Origin: Ananas comosus
Lineage: Eukaryota; Streptophyta; Magnoliopsida; Poales; Bromeliaceae
DNA: 64,000 nucleotides
Reading direction: 5' to 3'
NCBI RefSeq assembly: GCF_001540865.1
Contig: NC_033639.1
Span: 6,573,312-6,637,311 of the forward strand
Shown here: positions 37,930 to 50,362 of the stretch, piece after piece
Numbering within the stretch: position 1 is the stretch's first letter
Layout: every line of letters begins with the position of its first letter
Notes under the pieces: model-generated
The model's input: the letters and a program-made list of their open reading frames with translations, nothing else
Database searches by the model: none
What the model was told of the DNA's origin: nothing
Program-made: the position numbers and the translations under genes

Positions 37930-38960
37930 ACTAGAGCACTGCCTATCTAGATGCGGTGCTAGCCACCGTCATGACCTCGAATAAGAACATCGCTCGCATC
38001 GAGCAACTATCAACTCGGAACGAGCAACCATATGGAAGTGTTTCTAGCGATCAATCCGACCATACCAATGCAGCAAAATGCCGTTGCACCGACGATCTCG
38101 CAGGCGCAAACCTAAATGGCACCTTCTACGCTGTCTACGGGCTGATGAATGTAAACATCGGCCCACAATTGGAAGTAGCATAGGTCTTAACATACATTAA
38201 TTTATTTGACGTTGCTAAAACTGATCAGATATTTGATAGGTTGTATGAAGACGAGAGGATTAAACTTCAGGAAGGCCAAATATTGCTTTTCGGTGAGGAG
38301 TTAAGAAGAAGGAAATACTACAAGTCACACCATTCTTGGAGCCGCAAAACTAATGATTGCACAGCCTTCAAGAGGAAAATACAAAGAAAAATAAATAAAG
38401 GTCGGTTGGTTTTCGTCGACCAAGAAAACAAGAATGATATGAAAATTGACCAAACTCCCTTTCCCACACAGGTGAATATAGTGGACATTAAGGCGAAGAA
38501 GCCACTCTAGGACGATAAGTTCCAAGAGGATGTAGTTAAGAGAAGGAGAATGCTTTGGCTCTTCGTTAGATGCAAGGCTGAAATGACGTGCAAGGATTGC
38601 AAAGCAATTGTGCATGAGAAAAAATACGTTCGGGGAGTGGAAGGAGTTCATGACTTTCCCTGAAGAGTGCGGGGGACATACCCAAGGCAATAGGCGAACC
38701 GGGTGAGTGTTCGGAGAACTCTAATAACTTCGAGGAGGTGAATTCAGGAAAGGATCTGCCAATTCAAAAGGTCTTAAAAAAATATTACCAGATAAGGAAG
38801 AAGGCTGGTCGAGAGGATCATCCGGAGCGACCTTTCTTTATACATCAGAAGAATCAGGGATATCGGCCCATGTGGTATCAATACCCGCGGCCAAGACCCA
38901 AACCTAATTCGAGGGGATGATTGAGAAAGATTAGGAGCCCTCAGTCGAAGATTAGTTAAT
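37930..38960 (+). pseudogene. Gypsy gag region, degenerate
   Basis: The frame around 38241-38510 (DDRLYEDERIKLQEG-like start, then NDCTAFKRKIQRKI and DQTPFPTQVNIVDI) matches the C-terminal gag of plant Tat/gypsy elements. It is followed by a C-rich segment with TCKDCKAIVHEKKYVRGVEG and by a linker ending RPMWYQYPRPRPKPNSRG. Stops and frame changes occur between these blocks, so no intact gag exists. The region lies directly after the AT-rich TIR element. Confidence 0.62.
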
Positions 38961-39559
38961 GAATCGAGGATCTAGCCATAGCCAAGACTACAGGAAATTA
39001 GAGAGAGATTTTGAGAGATCACCTCAGAATAGTAAAGAAGCCGGCAAATGTGTCGATCAAACAATATTTCACAGCAAGGGCACCAACCAGATGGTATGGG
39101 GTAGTCTTGATGAAAATTCAAAAATGGCGGCAACAAAAATTGCAAGTCGAGATAAGGCATCACTAGGAGAAGGTGAAGGGAATCAGGCCGAATATATGAA
39201 AATAACCCGAGCAGCGATTATCCTCGCAACCTATGAAGAACGACAACGAGGCAGGCAGCTCGACTACCCTGCCTTAGTTGAAGTTCCAAATGGTTCAGTT
39301 TGTTGTGGTAGAGCCGACAAAGAAAGTCACTCGTAAGGAGTTAGAAGACAAAATCGCTTCTTTGGAGACTATCGTTAAGCGGGAGTGGTCACTAGCCAAA
39401 GAAAGAAAAATTAAGCGAGAGAGTCTTCAGCTAAAATGGCAAAGGAGTCCAAGAAAAAGTAGAGGACTGAGAAAAATGCAATCGTAGAAAGTTCATTTGA
39501 TATGGGCATGGTGTACACATTACCCTACTCATTTTAGCTCGAGACGGAAGAAGCTGAAA

Positions 39560-40000
39560 AGCAGCCTTAATATGAAAGGGAGCTAGTCGTGGCCCAGCTC
39601 CAACTGGAGGACATCAAAACGGTCGATACAGTGGCATTTGAAAAGCTACAGACCAGGTTCATAAGGCTTCTATATATCAAGACCTTAATAGAAGGACGAC
39701 CGGTTGGCTGAGTGATGATAGACGGCGAGGCTATGGTGAACGTGATACACACATAGTTTTGTAAGAAGTTGGGCAAGAACAAGGATGATCTCAAGCCCAC
39801 TGACACAACCATGACAAACTTCACGAGAAGCAGTCAGCAAGTGTGGGGGGTACTGACAATTGAATTGACAGTTGAGTCCAAGACTCTCTAAACAGTCTTT
39901 TTTGTGGTGGACGCTAGCAGCTACTACAACTTGCTGCTAGGGCATGATTGGATCCACTTCAACGAGTGCGTACCCTCGACTCTCCCTAAAAAATTATTCC
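39560..40000 (+). pseudogene. Gypsy retropepsin (protease) domain, degenerate
   Basis: The segment reads VMIDGEAMVNVIHT, then FCKKLGKNKDDL, then VWGVLTIELTVESKTL, then NLLLGHDWIHFNECVPSTL. This is the layout of plant gypsy proteases. The catalytic D-[ST]-G equivalent is replaced by DGE, and in-frame stops lie at about 39709, 39757 and 39889, so it is inactive. Confidence 0.75.
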
Positions 40001-40333
40001 AATGAATCGGGGATCACATTGAGAAAGTCGTTGGCCGAAGGAAGGCCGCAATTAGTGGATGTGAACTTGGGCATATGTTATGTGAATTGGGCCAAAGCCG
40101 ATCCAGACCAGATTTCATTTGTCCGGGTCACTGAAGATGGAGTACAACTGATACTCCAAAGAGAAGCAGAGGTGGTCGCGGCAACTAAAAAGCCGCCGAC
40201 TTGGTTGAAATGGAATATCAGAAGCCAAGAGTCGAGGCTCTAAAAGAGCTTCGGCCTAAAGTGCCGGCCAAAGGGGCAGGCAGTAGAGATAATTCGGTTG
40301 GTAGAGCCGGTGAAAGAATAATAGATCAACTAG

Positions 40334-41150
40334 GTGATTCGGCCGGCAGGCCGAACACAAAAGATCAAAAGAAACTATGGCTTTGCTAGAATGGTCGAAA
40401 GATTAAAGGAAATAGAGAATTCGACCACAAAAATCCAAGTCGAAAAGGATCTCGCTGAGGAATTCGAAGAGTCGCCGATCAAAATCGGTGAAAAGAAGTT
40501 GGACATTCAAAGTCCTCTGATCGAAGTAAATTTAGGGTCGGACGAGGACAGACGACCAACCTTCATTAGTGCAAAACTTTCTGCGAAACAACAAGGGGAG
40601 CTGATCGACCTACTAAGGAGATATAAAGACTACTTCGCTTGGAGATATGAAGAGATCCTGGGGCTAAGTCAAAAGATTGTAGAGTATAGGCCCCCTACAA
40701 AAAAAGGATTTGGGCCTTATAAGCAACTGGTTTGTAGGTTTACGTCGAGTATTGTATTGCAAACAAAAGATAAAATTAAAAAGCTTTTGAGAGCCAATTT
40801 TATTAGAGTAACTTGTTATGTTGACTGGGTTTCTAATATAGTTTTGATGCATAAAAAGAAGGCAAACTTAGAATTTGTATTAATTTTAGAAACTTGAATA
40901 CGGCTACGCCTAAAGATGGATACCCTATGCTAATAGCTGATATGCTAGTCGATACTGCAGCTGGTCATGAAATCTTGTCGTTCATGGATGGATATGCTGG
41001 CTACAGTTAAAATTTTATAACCAAAGAGGATATATCAAAAATGGCTTTCAGATACACGGGATTAGTTGGAACCTTCGAGCAAATTGTGATGCCTTTCAAC
41101 TTAAAGAATGCCGGAACCATCACCAACAAATGATAAGTATAGTGGTAAAA
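40334..41150 (+). pseudogene. Gypsy reverse transcriptase, deleted at the active site
   Basis: The RT N-terminal part is clear: RRPTFISAKLSAKQQGELID, KDYFAWRYEEI, then VDWVSNIVLMHKKK. A frame change leads into NLNTATPKDGYPMLIADML and FMDGYAGYS. Immediately after FNLKNAGTIT the sequence jumps to a VVKFK-like segment, and the block that should carry the catalytic Y-x-D-D is absent. Stops interrupt the rest. Confidence 0.85.
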
Positions 41151-41219
41151 TTCAAATAAAAAATCAATCATTGGGCCGATTTAAAATTAGCCTCCGAATG
41201 CATGAAGAAATATGATTTA

Positions 41220-41584
41220 GGTTAAACTACAGAAAAGCTCTCTGTAAATATCTATTTTTTGCTTTTCCTCTCTTACTTTCAAAAATCTATATTTGCCCCT
41301 TTAAAATTTCAGAAATATTTTCATGGGGTATGGAGTTAATGTAGAGGGCAAAATGACCAAATTATCCTTACTTTTTCTATAATTTTTTTTGAATATATTT
41401 CTATTTTTGAAGGATATTTTTCGTATAAATTATAAGAAATGGATGAAATAGTGATAAAACCTTGACGGAGGGGGGCTAAATGCAACAATTTGAAATATTT
41501 AGGGGGCAAAATATAAGTTTTTGAAAGTTAGGGAGGAAAAGTGAAAAAGTAAGTATTTATAAGGGGAATTTCTATAATTTAGCC
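41220..41584. mobile_element. Mutator-type MITE, copy 2, in the gypsy pol region
   Basis: This 365-bp element belongs to the same family as 11574-11946 but lies in the opposite orientation. Its ends are GGTTAAACTACAG and ATAATTTAGCC. The 9-bp target duplication TATGATTTA (41211-41219) versus TATAATTTA (41585-41593) matches at 8 of 9. It splits the gypsy pol between the RT and RNase H blocks, so it is younger than the gypsy insertion. Confidence 0.87.
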
Positions 41585-41593
41585 TATAATTTA

Positions 41594-42700
41594 AAAATAA
41601 GTCCTCTAAAGTGCGCATTCGGAATGTCGGCTAAAAATTTTCTTGGTCTCTTGGTTCATTAAAGAGGAATCGATCAAGATAGATAAGAACAAGGTAAAGG
41701 CGATTATAAAATTATCACCACCTAAAATCAAGAAAAAATTACAAATTTTTTTGAAAAAAAAAAGGAGGAATTCATATGGACAGAAGAGTACCAAAAGACT
41801 TTTGAGAATATTAAAGAATACTTGGTGACATTTTCGGTGCTTATTACTCCTCAGTAGGGACATCCGATGAAATTGTTCATCTTGGCTGCAAAGAAAAACT
41901 TAAGATGCTTGCTAGCTCAAGAAATACGCTAAAAGAAGAGCAAACAATTTATTACTTAAGTAGACGTTTGCTTGATACTGAACGGCACTATTCAGCAATA
42001 GAAAAACTATGCTTTGCATTGTATTATGCCTGCATTAAGCTAAGATACTATATTTTACCGGTTGAAGTATCGGTCGTCTACAAACCGATCTTATAAATAT
42101 ATGTTATCAAAACCGATCTTAAAATGAAGGATGGGACGCTAGATGTTAGCCTTGTCCGAGTTTTTCTTAACTACGTCTCAGCAAAGGCCATCAAAGGTCA
42201 GACGATAGCTGACTTTTTGGCCGACTATCCATGTGTTGATGTTGAAGAGTTGATGCAAAATCTAGTCAATCTTCGGCTATGGATACTATACTTGAGTCTA
42301 AGACATCCGACTCGATTGGAGCCGGAGTGGTGATATGATCATCCGAGAGTAAGGGCTTTTAGTTTTCTTTCGAGTTGGATAATTGGCCTCGAGATTTTAG
42401 AATAATCAAGCCGAATATGGGGTTTTGATAATTGGCCTCGAGATTTTAGACGAATTAGGAGCACAATCAGTAGTAGTCATTGGTGACTCACAATTAGTGA
42501 TAAAACAAGTGACCGGAGAGTACCAATGCAAGAACTCTAATCTTTAGAACTACCTAAGTAAGACGGTATAATTACTTAGCAGATTCAAGGAGGTATAGTT
42601 TGTGCACCTATCGAGAGAGGGAAACGAGAGAGCAAACAAATTGGCTCAATTGGCTTTAGGATGTAAAGAATCAAGGGGAAGGAGTGGAGTCAATGTTTGC
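41594..42700 (+). pseudogene. Gypsy RNase H and second (archaeal-like) RNase H, degenerate
   Basis: After the MITE, pol resumes with KCAFGMSA-like and VKAIIKLSPPKIKKKLQIF, then EEQTIYYLSRRLLDTERHYS and KLRYYILPVEVSVVYKPIL of the standard RT-linked RNase H. A second block, VVVIGDSQLVIKQVTGEYQC, then HLSREGNERANKLAQLALG, is the archaeal-like RNase H found in Tat-lineage elements between RNase H and integrase. Stops are frequent. Confidence 0.8.
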
Positions 42701-42739
42701 AAAAGACTGTTACCATCAGTTCACATACGAGAGCCGATT

Positions 42740-43925
42740 CTGATTGCATCTGTTGTGGCACAGGATGATTGGAAAACACCTCTAATCAACTTCCTCAACG
42801 ACCCAATCAGCTGAGTTAGCTATCAACTGTGAAAGAAGGCACTCTACTGCTTGCTGGATGGACAATTTTATAGAAGAAAGGCTAAAGAATTGCTTTTAAA
42901 ATGTTTAGAAATCGAAGAAGCCCTAACAGTTATGAACGAGGTTCATGAAGGGTTATGCAGAGTACATTTAGCTTGAAGGAAATTGAGATGGACAATTCGA
43001 CATCTAGCGTATTACTAACCAACCATATATGAAAATTGCAAAAGGTATGCCAAGGGATGTCAAGAGTGTCAATTTCACAGGTTGATACAAAGAGTGCTAG
43101 CCTCCGAGATGCAAGTTGGACTATAGATTTGATCGGAGAAATTCAGCCGAATTCTTCGGTTAGGCATAAGTTCATGATAATGGCCATAGATTATTTTACT
43201 AAGTAGGTGGAAGTAAAGCCCACAAGGTTGGCCACTCAGAAAGACATCATAAAATTCGTAGAAGATTTCATCATTCATCGGTTCGGAATTTTTGAAATAA
43301 TCACAACCAATCAAGAAACAATAATTACAGGGGAACAATTCTCAAGGTTTTTGGAATTGAGGCGAATCTAGTTGCCGAATTCGCCTTCTTATTATGCTTA
43401 GGCAAATGGACAAGCCAAGGTGATAAACAAAGTCATCATAAATATGATGATATTAGAAGAAATAGTATGAAAAGCTCTCGAAAGTGTTGTGGGCATGCCG
43501 AACAACTATTAAGACAACAACTAGGGTGACGCTATTTCGGCTGGTCTATAGTTACGAAGCCGTGTTACTAGCCAAAGTAATGGTCCCGTCATTAAGAATC
43601 TAGAATCAAAAAGAACTATCACCTGAGGAGTACGAGCTCTTGATATATGAGAATTTAGATGAGCTTAATGACATTTTGTTATGGACATTGGATCATTTAA
43701 AAGAGTATTAGAACCGAGTGAGTAACATGTACAACAAGAAAGTTAGGGCTAAGTCTTTTAGTATTGAGGATTTAGTATTAAAATTGATATTGCCAATCGG
43801 CAAGAAAGGTCAATTGTACGAAAAATGGTTCCCAAATTGGGAAGGACCATTTCGAATATGCAAAGTAGCAGGAGGGAACGCGTATTTCCTAAAAACATTA
43901 GAAGGATTGAAAAGTTCATAAGCCG
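42740..43925 (+). pseudogene. Gypsy integrase, degenerate
   Basis: Remnants in order are the zinc-finger-like CKRYAKGCQECQFH, the catalytic-core IDLIGEIQPNSSVRHKFMIM and IIHRFGIFEIITTNQETII, SPSYYA.ANGQAK, and the C-terminal KVRAKSFSIEDLVLKLILPI with KWFPNWEGPFRICKVAGGNA. Many stops are present. There is no chromodomain, as expected for the Tat lineage. Confidence 0.82.
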
Positions 43926-44059
43926 ATCAATGGAAAATACTTCAAAGAATATTATTTTTCTATGGGGGAAGACAAATAAAGAAGAAGCGAAAACATATAT
44001 TGACACAACAAATTAAATGCATCCCAATACAAAAAGTTAGATTATGAAACTCTCGAAAA

Positions 44060-45850
44060 AGTGCAGCTGAGATATTGGGGCCGAATAATTAAGACAATAA
44101 GTCCTTAAGCTAATTCTATTTAGCTTCCAATAGGGCCTGAACTTGATCAGTTGTATGTTTCCTTCGCTTTATGGATGGGTAGACCTTATAGAGGTTAGAG
44201 AGTTGGTCGTAAATTGCCGCATCTTTGTCCTTCTTGACCTGTTTGGAGAGCACCAAACTGCTGAGATGCGTAGGCCAAAGCCTTTTCTACTTTGGTAAAC
44301 TCCTCCTTCAGATGAGCCACTCTCTGCCAAAGAGTCGATTTCTATTTTCTCATGACGTCACTTCGCTTATTAAGATCGGTTAGAGTTGCGGCTGTTCATT
44401 GGCCTTTATAAAAGCTAACCAATGCGAAGTGAACTCCCAAGATATCATACTCGGCAGAGAGCGTTTGTTGCCGAGCAAAAAGAGAAAACAGGCAAGCAGA
44501 TAAGACCGCCAAATGTGTCACTCTGGAGAAGATAGATCGGGCTGAATCAGAACATCACTGAGAAGAGCCTCCAACCAATCGAGCTTAGCCAAGCTCCGAG
44601 CCAATGTAGGGAGAATGTTGTTATACAGCTGCAAACATTCTTCTAACTTTCTTCGTGATGAAGGGAAAGTCCTTTTCTTCTTTAGATACAAGGCTCGAGG
44701 CAGCTAGCTCATGTAGGGATATTGCCATTACATCCTCTGACTCGAAAGTGAAAGTGTTTTAGGATGAAGAAATAGGGTCATCAAATTCTGGTGCTGGAAT
44801 AGAGGCAGAGATTTTGGCTAAAGGCCCACGAGTGGAAGCCAAGTCACTCTTTTCTTTTCTCTCTCTTTCTTCGCTCTTTTTCTTATCTCTTTCTTTCTAT
44901 CTCTTTCTTTCTTCCTCTTCTCTTCTCTTATATTCTTTTTCTCTTGATGAGCTTCCCTACGAGGTCGTCTCTCCCTCTGATGAAGGTTCGCCTTAGTTTT
45001 TATGGCAAACTTAGCCTCGACAATCTCCGCCGAAGTTTTACTTGGAGTCTTCATCTCCTTTTTAATTTGGAGACGTTCAACCTCCAGCCTTTGCTGCCGA
45101 GTCGCCAATTCTCTCAGGGTAGGTGGCAGAGATACCTCAATTGGGACTTGAGGAGGAGAAGGAGAGTCAACTAAAATAGATCGAGAACCTACCTCAGCCA
45201 AGGGCCGAGCCAGTTGAGGGTTCTTTTCAACAATAACCTATTTAGAAGGGTCTCTGTTGGGATCAACTCAAGTCTCTCCTCGACTAGGGGAATCAGGCAA
45301 GGAAGCTGTAGGAGATTGACCCGAGGAAACTACACTAGAGATCGGCTTCTTCGAAACTGGTGAGCCAACATGTCCTTGTGCTTGTTGAAGCTCCTCGGGA
45401 GATGGCTGTTCTTCGGCTTGTTTGGGAGCTGACTGAGGGCGAGGTTTGCTCACAATCATTTTTCGTCGTTTTTGCTGCAATAGAGATATTGGAGAAGTGG
45501 TTTCAGCTTGGTGTTTACTATCTACCGAACCAATGGATCGAGGATACAAAGCGGCCAAAAGAAATAAAAAGAATGAGCCGGAATATTAAAGATAAGTAAA
45601 TATGTGAAAAGAGACGAAATGTACCGCCAGGGGGCGGGGAGAAGCAGCTGCCTTCTTTTCAAAGCCTTCACTCGAGGCTTTTCATATTTTAAAGGCTAAA
45701 CCATAGTCTCCTTACCCTTGGAAGTACCAGCTAAAATAGAATAGATTAAATTCAAAATCAAAAAGGAGAAATAAAAGAAGATTCCCTCTCGGCTGGGGAA
45801 ATTGTTGAGGTAGTGCAGGTTTTCCCCTTCATGACGGCTAGGGTTTAATC
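44060..45850 (-). pseudogene. Decayed antisense ORF region downstream of Tat pol
   Basis: Minus-strand frames at 45558-45268 and 45201-44818 give low-complexity proline/serine-rich and then Lys/Glu/Arg-rich coiled-coil-like sequence (IREEKRKKERDRKKEIRKRA). Near 44340-44220 a frame reads WQRVAHLKEEFTKVEKALAY. Several Tat-lineage elements carry an extra antisense ORF between integrase and the 3' LTR, and position and orientation fit that. The product's function is unknown and the copy is broken. Confidence 0.52.
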
Positions 45851-46779
45851 TATGTGATTTCAGGATTGGCCTGTGACAAACTCACAAGGGCCCTCAGACC
45901 TAACCTTCCTTGCGACATCTCGCAAAAGCCTCTCCTTCTGTAATGAAATTGCACAAAAACTGGAGCTTATGTCGAATTTTAGCCATAGTCCTACAGACTT
46001 CGCGTAGGGAGTTAATTTCAAGATATTATAGTTTCTCAATGGAAAATCCAACCCAGTGAAACTTGGTCCAGCACGTTCATCTTTGAGCATAAAATCCATA
46101 AAGTCCTTTACTTCTAAATTTTGTGAAATATTTTGTGAAAAATTATGTTTTGAAGGTGAAGTTGTCAGCTTCATGCAGAAAATTGCATGTGTATTCCACT
46201 TTCAAGATCCTGCAACTTTTTATACGAAATTCCATTTTGGTGAAACTTGATTTAAATCATCTCGCCTTCAAGTGTACTTAACTTTTGATTTTTTATTTTC
46301 CAAAAATTCTAAAAAAAATCACATAAAATTGGTTTATACTTCTATTTAAATTCGCAATTTCCACATTGTTTCACTCCAAATTTTTGCAAAATTTACATAG
46401 TCTACTGTACCTAGAAATCAATTTAATGGTTCATATTAAAATCTTTTGAGTGTGAAATTTTACATAAAAGATCCTACATCATAGAATTTTACTAATAAAA
46501 CCCTTAGGTTCTACATCATTCCCATTGTACAAGAAATTTCATCATCGAAACTTATTAGCTTATCCCCTGGAAAAAGGGGTATCACTCTTATATTATAGAC
46601 TCTAATTTTCCTGTCACTTTACGCTTCTCATGGCTTTCCCTCTATACTTTTATGTATAGGATAGACTTGTTACGCAACCACTTCTCTTCACGTGTAAGTA
46701 TCTGTTCGGTGTCACCTCATAACTTATATACTCCCATAACTGGATTATTTTAATTGTGCTGATGATTTGGGAAGGATGT
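45851..46779. other. Unassigned AT-rich sequence
   Basis: No gene or repeat family is recognised. It lies between the Tat remnant and an antisense chromovirus remnant and may include decayed LTR sequence. Confidence 0.35.
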
Positions 46780-47310
46780 GCTACTTATTCATAGCACGGA
46801 TACATGAAACAAGTTGTGCACGCGACTAAGGCTTGGTCAAAGCATCAATTGGCACGCCACAGGACCAATGCGCTCCAAGATCTCGAACAAAGCAATAAAT
46901 TGTGAACTTAGCTTATTCCGCTGTATAAATTGCTTGATACCCTTGGTTGCGCAAGACCTTTAGCAATACATGCTTGCCAACCAGGAAATCTAAGATGCGT
47001 CGTCGCTTGCCAACATAACTCTTCTACCCGCTCTGAGTTATCAAGGACTGTTCATGAGCGACATGGATCTTCACCCCCATATCTTCTAACAAATTAGGTC
47101 CAATCATTTGGCACTCCCCCTATGCCATCTCAACAGATTGGGGACTGACATCTATGCATTATTATGCTTTATAGTGCGCTATCCTAATATTCGCTTGGTA
47201 ACTGTTGTTGTAGGCGAACTCTACCAACGGCAGCTACAGAACCGCTCATGGTGTTTGTCAACATCCAAGCTCAAAACCGATCTACCTACCTAGGCCATTT
47301 AGCCCGAACT
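46780..47310 (-). pseudogene. Antisense chromovirus integrase C-terminal remnant
   Basis: On the minus strand, LPLVEFAYNNSYQANIRIAH (integrase core end) is followed after stops by IGPNLLEDMGVKIHVAHEQS. It then continues as FEILERIGPVACQLML and SRVHNLFHVSVL, the standard C-terminus of Tekay/Reina/CRM-type gypsy integrases before the chromodomain. It is interrupted by stops and frame changes, is unlinked to any LTR in the same orientation, and is an old fragment. Confidence 0.78.
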
Positions 47311-49792
47311 AACACTTATCACTAAGCTTTCTATTTCAATTGCTCAAGTACTTAATTAAGTATCTGTCTTTAAGAGCCTCAAGCATGCTTGTCCGATCTA
47401 GGCCGCCGATTGATATGCGGAAGCCAAAATCCTCTCACGATGCCCAACACTTGCCTTCATGAGACCAAAGCGCTATCGTCCCCAAGGGACCCAAACAACA
47501 CATATCTTTGAGTGTTGTCAATCTCCTGCCTCTATGAGATCCAAACGTGCCAACCACCAAGTGACATAAGCTGGCGATCTATCGCAACAAGTTCTCAAAA
47601 AGGTCACTTCCCTCAATCCTTACATTTTTTTTGGTACATTGTAACCCATGTAGGCACTCCTATTTCGAGTTGCAAGAATCGACTATTAGACTCTAACCAC
47701 TTAAGCTATTGTGATTGTAAGGTACCGGACTTCTAAAATCATGAAGTTACGGTGTGCATTTGGTTAGAGAGTCATTTGAATGGTTCCAGTGAAGTCCGGG
47801 AGCATTCGGGCGTTTTCGGAGCGCATAGGCGCGAAAACGGGACCCGAAAGGCTATGTTGGGCCATGAGCTAAATCTGGCGTTAGCGTGGATGAAAGGATG
47901 ATGAAAACATGTTCGAAACCATGTTTGGATAGTCTCAATTCGATTTGAAAAGAATCGGAGGTCAAACGAGCAAAAACGGAGCTAAAATGGGAAAAGGCTG
48001 AAAAATTGGCTAAGTCCTTAAATGCTGGAGATCTGGACCTTCGGGGACCGGTCTCTCCTTACCTGGGACAGGTCCCAGCACCCGAAAATGGCCCAGTTTG
48101 GGCTATGCACAACTCATATTGTTGAGGGGCCTTTGTGCAAATGTGCTGAGTGTATAGAGAGAGTTGGGGGCTCATTTCCTCTCCTTCTCCCTCACATTGC
48201 AACCAAAAGGTCTCCCTCTCTCTCTCTAAGTGCTTTTCTTCTCTCTCTAGAAGGTGATGGAGGAAAGGATTTTGGTGGAGATCAAGATCAAGAGAAGGGA
48301 TTTCTTCTTCTTCTCCTTCCTTGGCTAGTAGCAAGCTTGAAGAGGTAAGCTTGATACTCTTTAATGGCAAGTAGCTAGGGTTTGATTTATAAACTCTAGA
48401 TTTGATTTTTGATGACTCCTATGATGCTAAATAGTTGGATAATGCATGAATCTAGAGGATTAATGGGGGATTTTTACCTAGTTGTAATCTAGGGCTCAAA
48501 TGAGGGTTTTGTGGAGTAGAGGGTTTTGATCTAAATTTACCATCTGTTAACCTAATTGCTAGGTGTTTGAACGCGTTGGCGAAGTCGGTTTGAGCATTCG
48601 TCGAGTCTACGCGAAGATATTGATGAAACGGAGGATTTAGCTTCGTTTCCGCTTGGAGGGCCGAGGAGGCGTTCATAAATCGCGGGATTGGATTCCGAGT
48701 GTCGTAGCAAGAAACCGAAGACCTTTAATCTCCAGATCGTGAATCGGAGGTCGTTCGGTGGTCGCGCGTGGATTGGGTCGAGCCGAGCGGCGTGCGCCGC
48801 GGGAGGCCGATTGCGGGTGACGACGAGCAATCGGAACGCGATAAAAGGTGGGGGGTGTCCATCCCGAAGCAATTGAGCTTCTTCCTATGTCCGAGTTAGA
48901 ATTGTTGATCATGTTCCATATATCTGTTCTTATGCATTATAGGATAATTATTATAGAAGCATTCTTTCCTTGCTTTCCTTGCATGCTTGCTTAGTAGTGT
49001 AGCGGGGTAGCTTGACACATGATTCTAAGGGGCATAAGGATTGGGTTGTTTGACATGAGATCCTATAGTGATAAGAATTAGTGAACTTGAATTGGTAACG
49101 AGAACCAATGGATCGTGAATTAGTATATTAGAAACACTTAGAACCTGGACGAGTGGCATGTAAACAATGTAATAACATGACGAGTGGCATCGGAACCTAG
49201 TTGTGGCATATTGCATGAAATGGCATATTGCATGAGAACTTAGTGTAGTTGACACTTGTGGCATTGAACATAGGGAATATGTGCATTTTCCTAGTTTGTG
49301 GCATATTGCATGAAATGGCATATTGCATGAGAACTTAGTGTAGTTGACACTTATGACATTGAATATAAGGATAGGTGGATTTCCCTAGTCATGATTTGGG
49401 TAGAGAACCTAAAGTGTTGTGTTGTTAACCTTAGATGGTAGGATATCCTCGAGTTGAGAGGATTTGATCATACTCACTGTCTGTTCAGAGCTTGTGGTGG
49501 TCGCTCCACACAAGCGTGCGCTCCAGAGTTTGTCACACGCGGGATAGCCTTATGGGGTCCCGGGGATAGCCTTATGGGGTCCCGCAGACGGTCTCAAGTT
49601 TGTTGAGTGAGTTGAGTCTCCTTACCTTACGAGATGCATGTGAGTCGTGGGCGAACCTCAGAGTTGGCCAAGGATTGGATAATGACATGAATAACATAGT
49701 GAATTTGCATTCATGCTGTGAGTAGACCTACTATTCCTTCGCCTATGAGATTTGAGCAGGGTAGCTCTTCACTTGTGACCTTCGAGATGTGA

Positions 49793-50100
49793 GTCGGGTA
49801 AAGAGCGGGGTAGCTCTTTACCTATAGCATTCGAGATATGAGTTGAGTCGGGTAAAGAGCGGGGTAGCTCTTTACCTATAGCATTCGAGATATGAGTTGA
49901 GTCGGGTAAAGAGCGGGGTAGCTCTTTACCTATAGCATTCGAGATATGAGTTGAGTCGGGTAAAGAGCGGGGTAGCTCTTTACCTATAGCATTCGAGATA
50001 TGAGTTGAGCCGGGCAAAGAGCGGGGTAGCTCTTACCTATGGCATTCGAGATATGAGTTGGGTGAGACAAGGGCGGGGTAGCTCTTCACCTACTGGAATT
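49793..50100 (+). repeat. 54-bp minisatellite in the solo LTR
   Basis: About five units of 54 bp run through this part of the LTR, the inner ones perfect and the outer ones diverged. Every unit holds the hairpin arms AAAGAGC and GCTCTTT around GGGGTA. The mirrored version near 28.1 kb has two fewer units, so copy number varies between versions of this locus. Confidence 0.85.
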
Positions 50101-50334
50101 GAGATCTTAGGCGGTTAGTCTAATAGATTGGGTAAGTGACATGAATAGCAAAAGTGGATTTGCATTCATACCATGATTAGACATAGTATATGTTAGAGGA
50201 TTACATAACTATGTTGCATTTGTATTTATTACATTGTTGAAGTATACTAGCAAAATGGTAGGCTTGTCATTAGAGGATATTCTATGCATTGTTTGCATTT
50301 GATGGCGTAGTAGATCATAGTTTCAATTTCATTT

Positions 50335-50362
50335 CTATCTATCTATCTATCTATCTATCTAT
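50335..50362 (+). repeat. (TCTA)n microsatellite
   Basis: Seven tandem TCTA units lie in the solo LTR. The mirrored copy is at about 27727-27753. Confidence 0.8.

Noticed and set aside
33970..45850. A functional retrotransposon
   Set aside because: Stops and frame changes occur in every domain, the RT active-site block is deleted, and no 3' LTR is visible.
49769..50100. CRISPR-like array
   Set aside because: The 54-bp units are contiguous with no unique spacers, lie in a plant LTR, and have no cas genes nearby.
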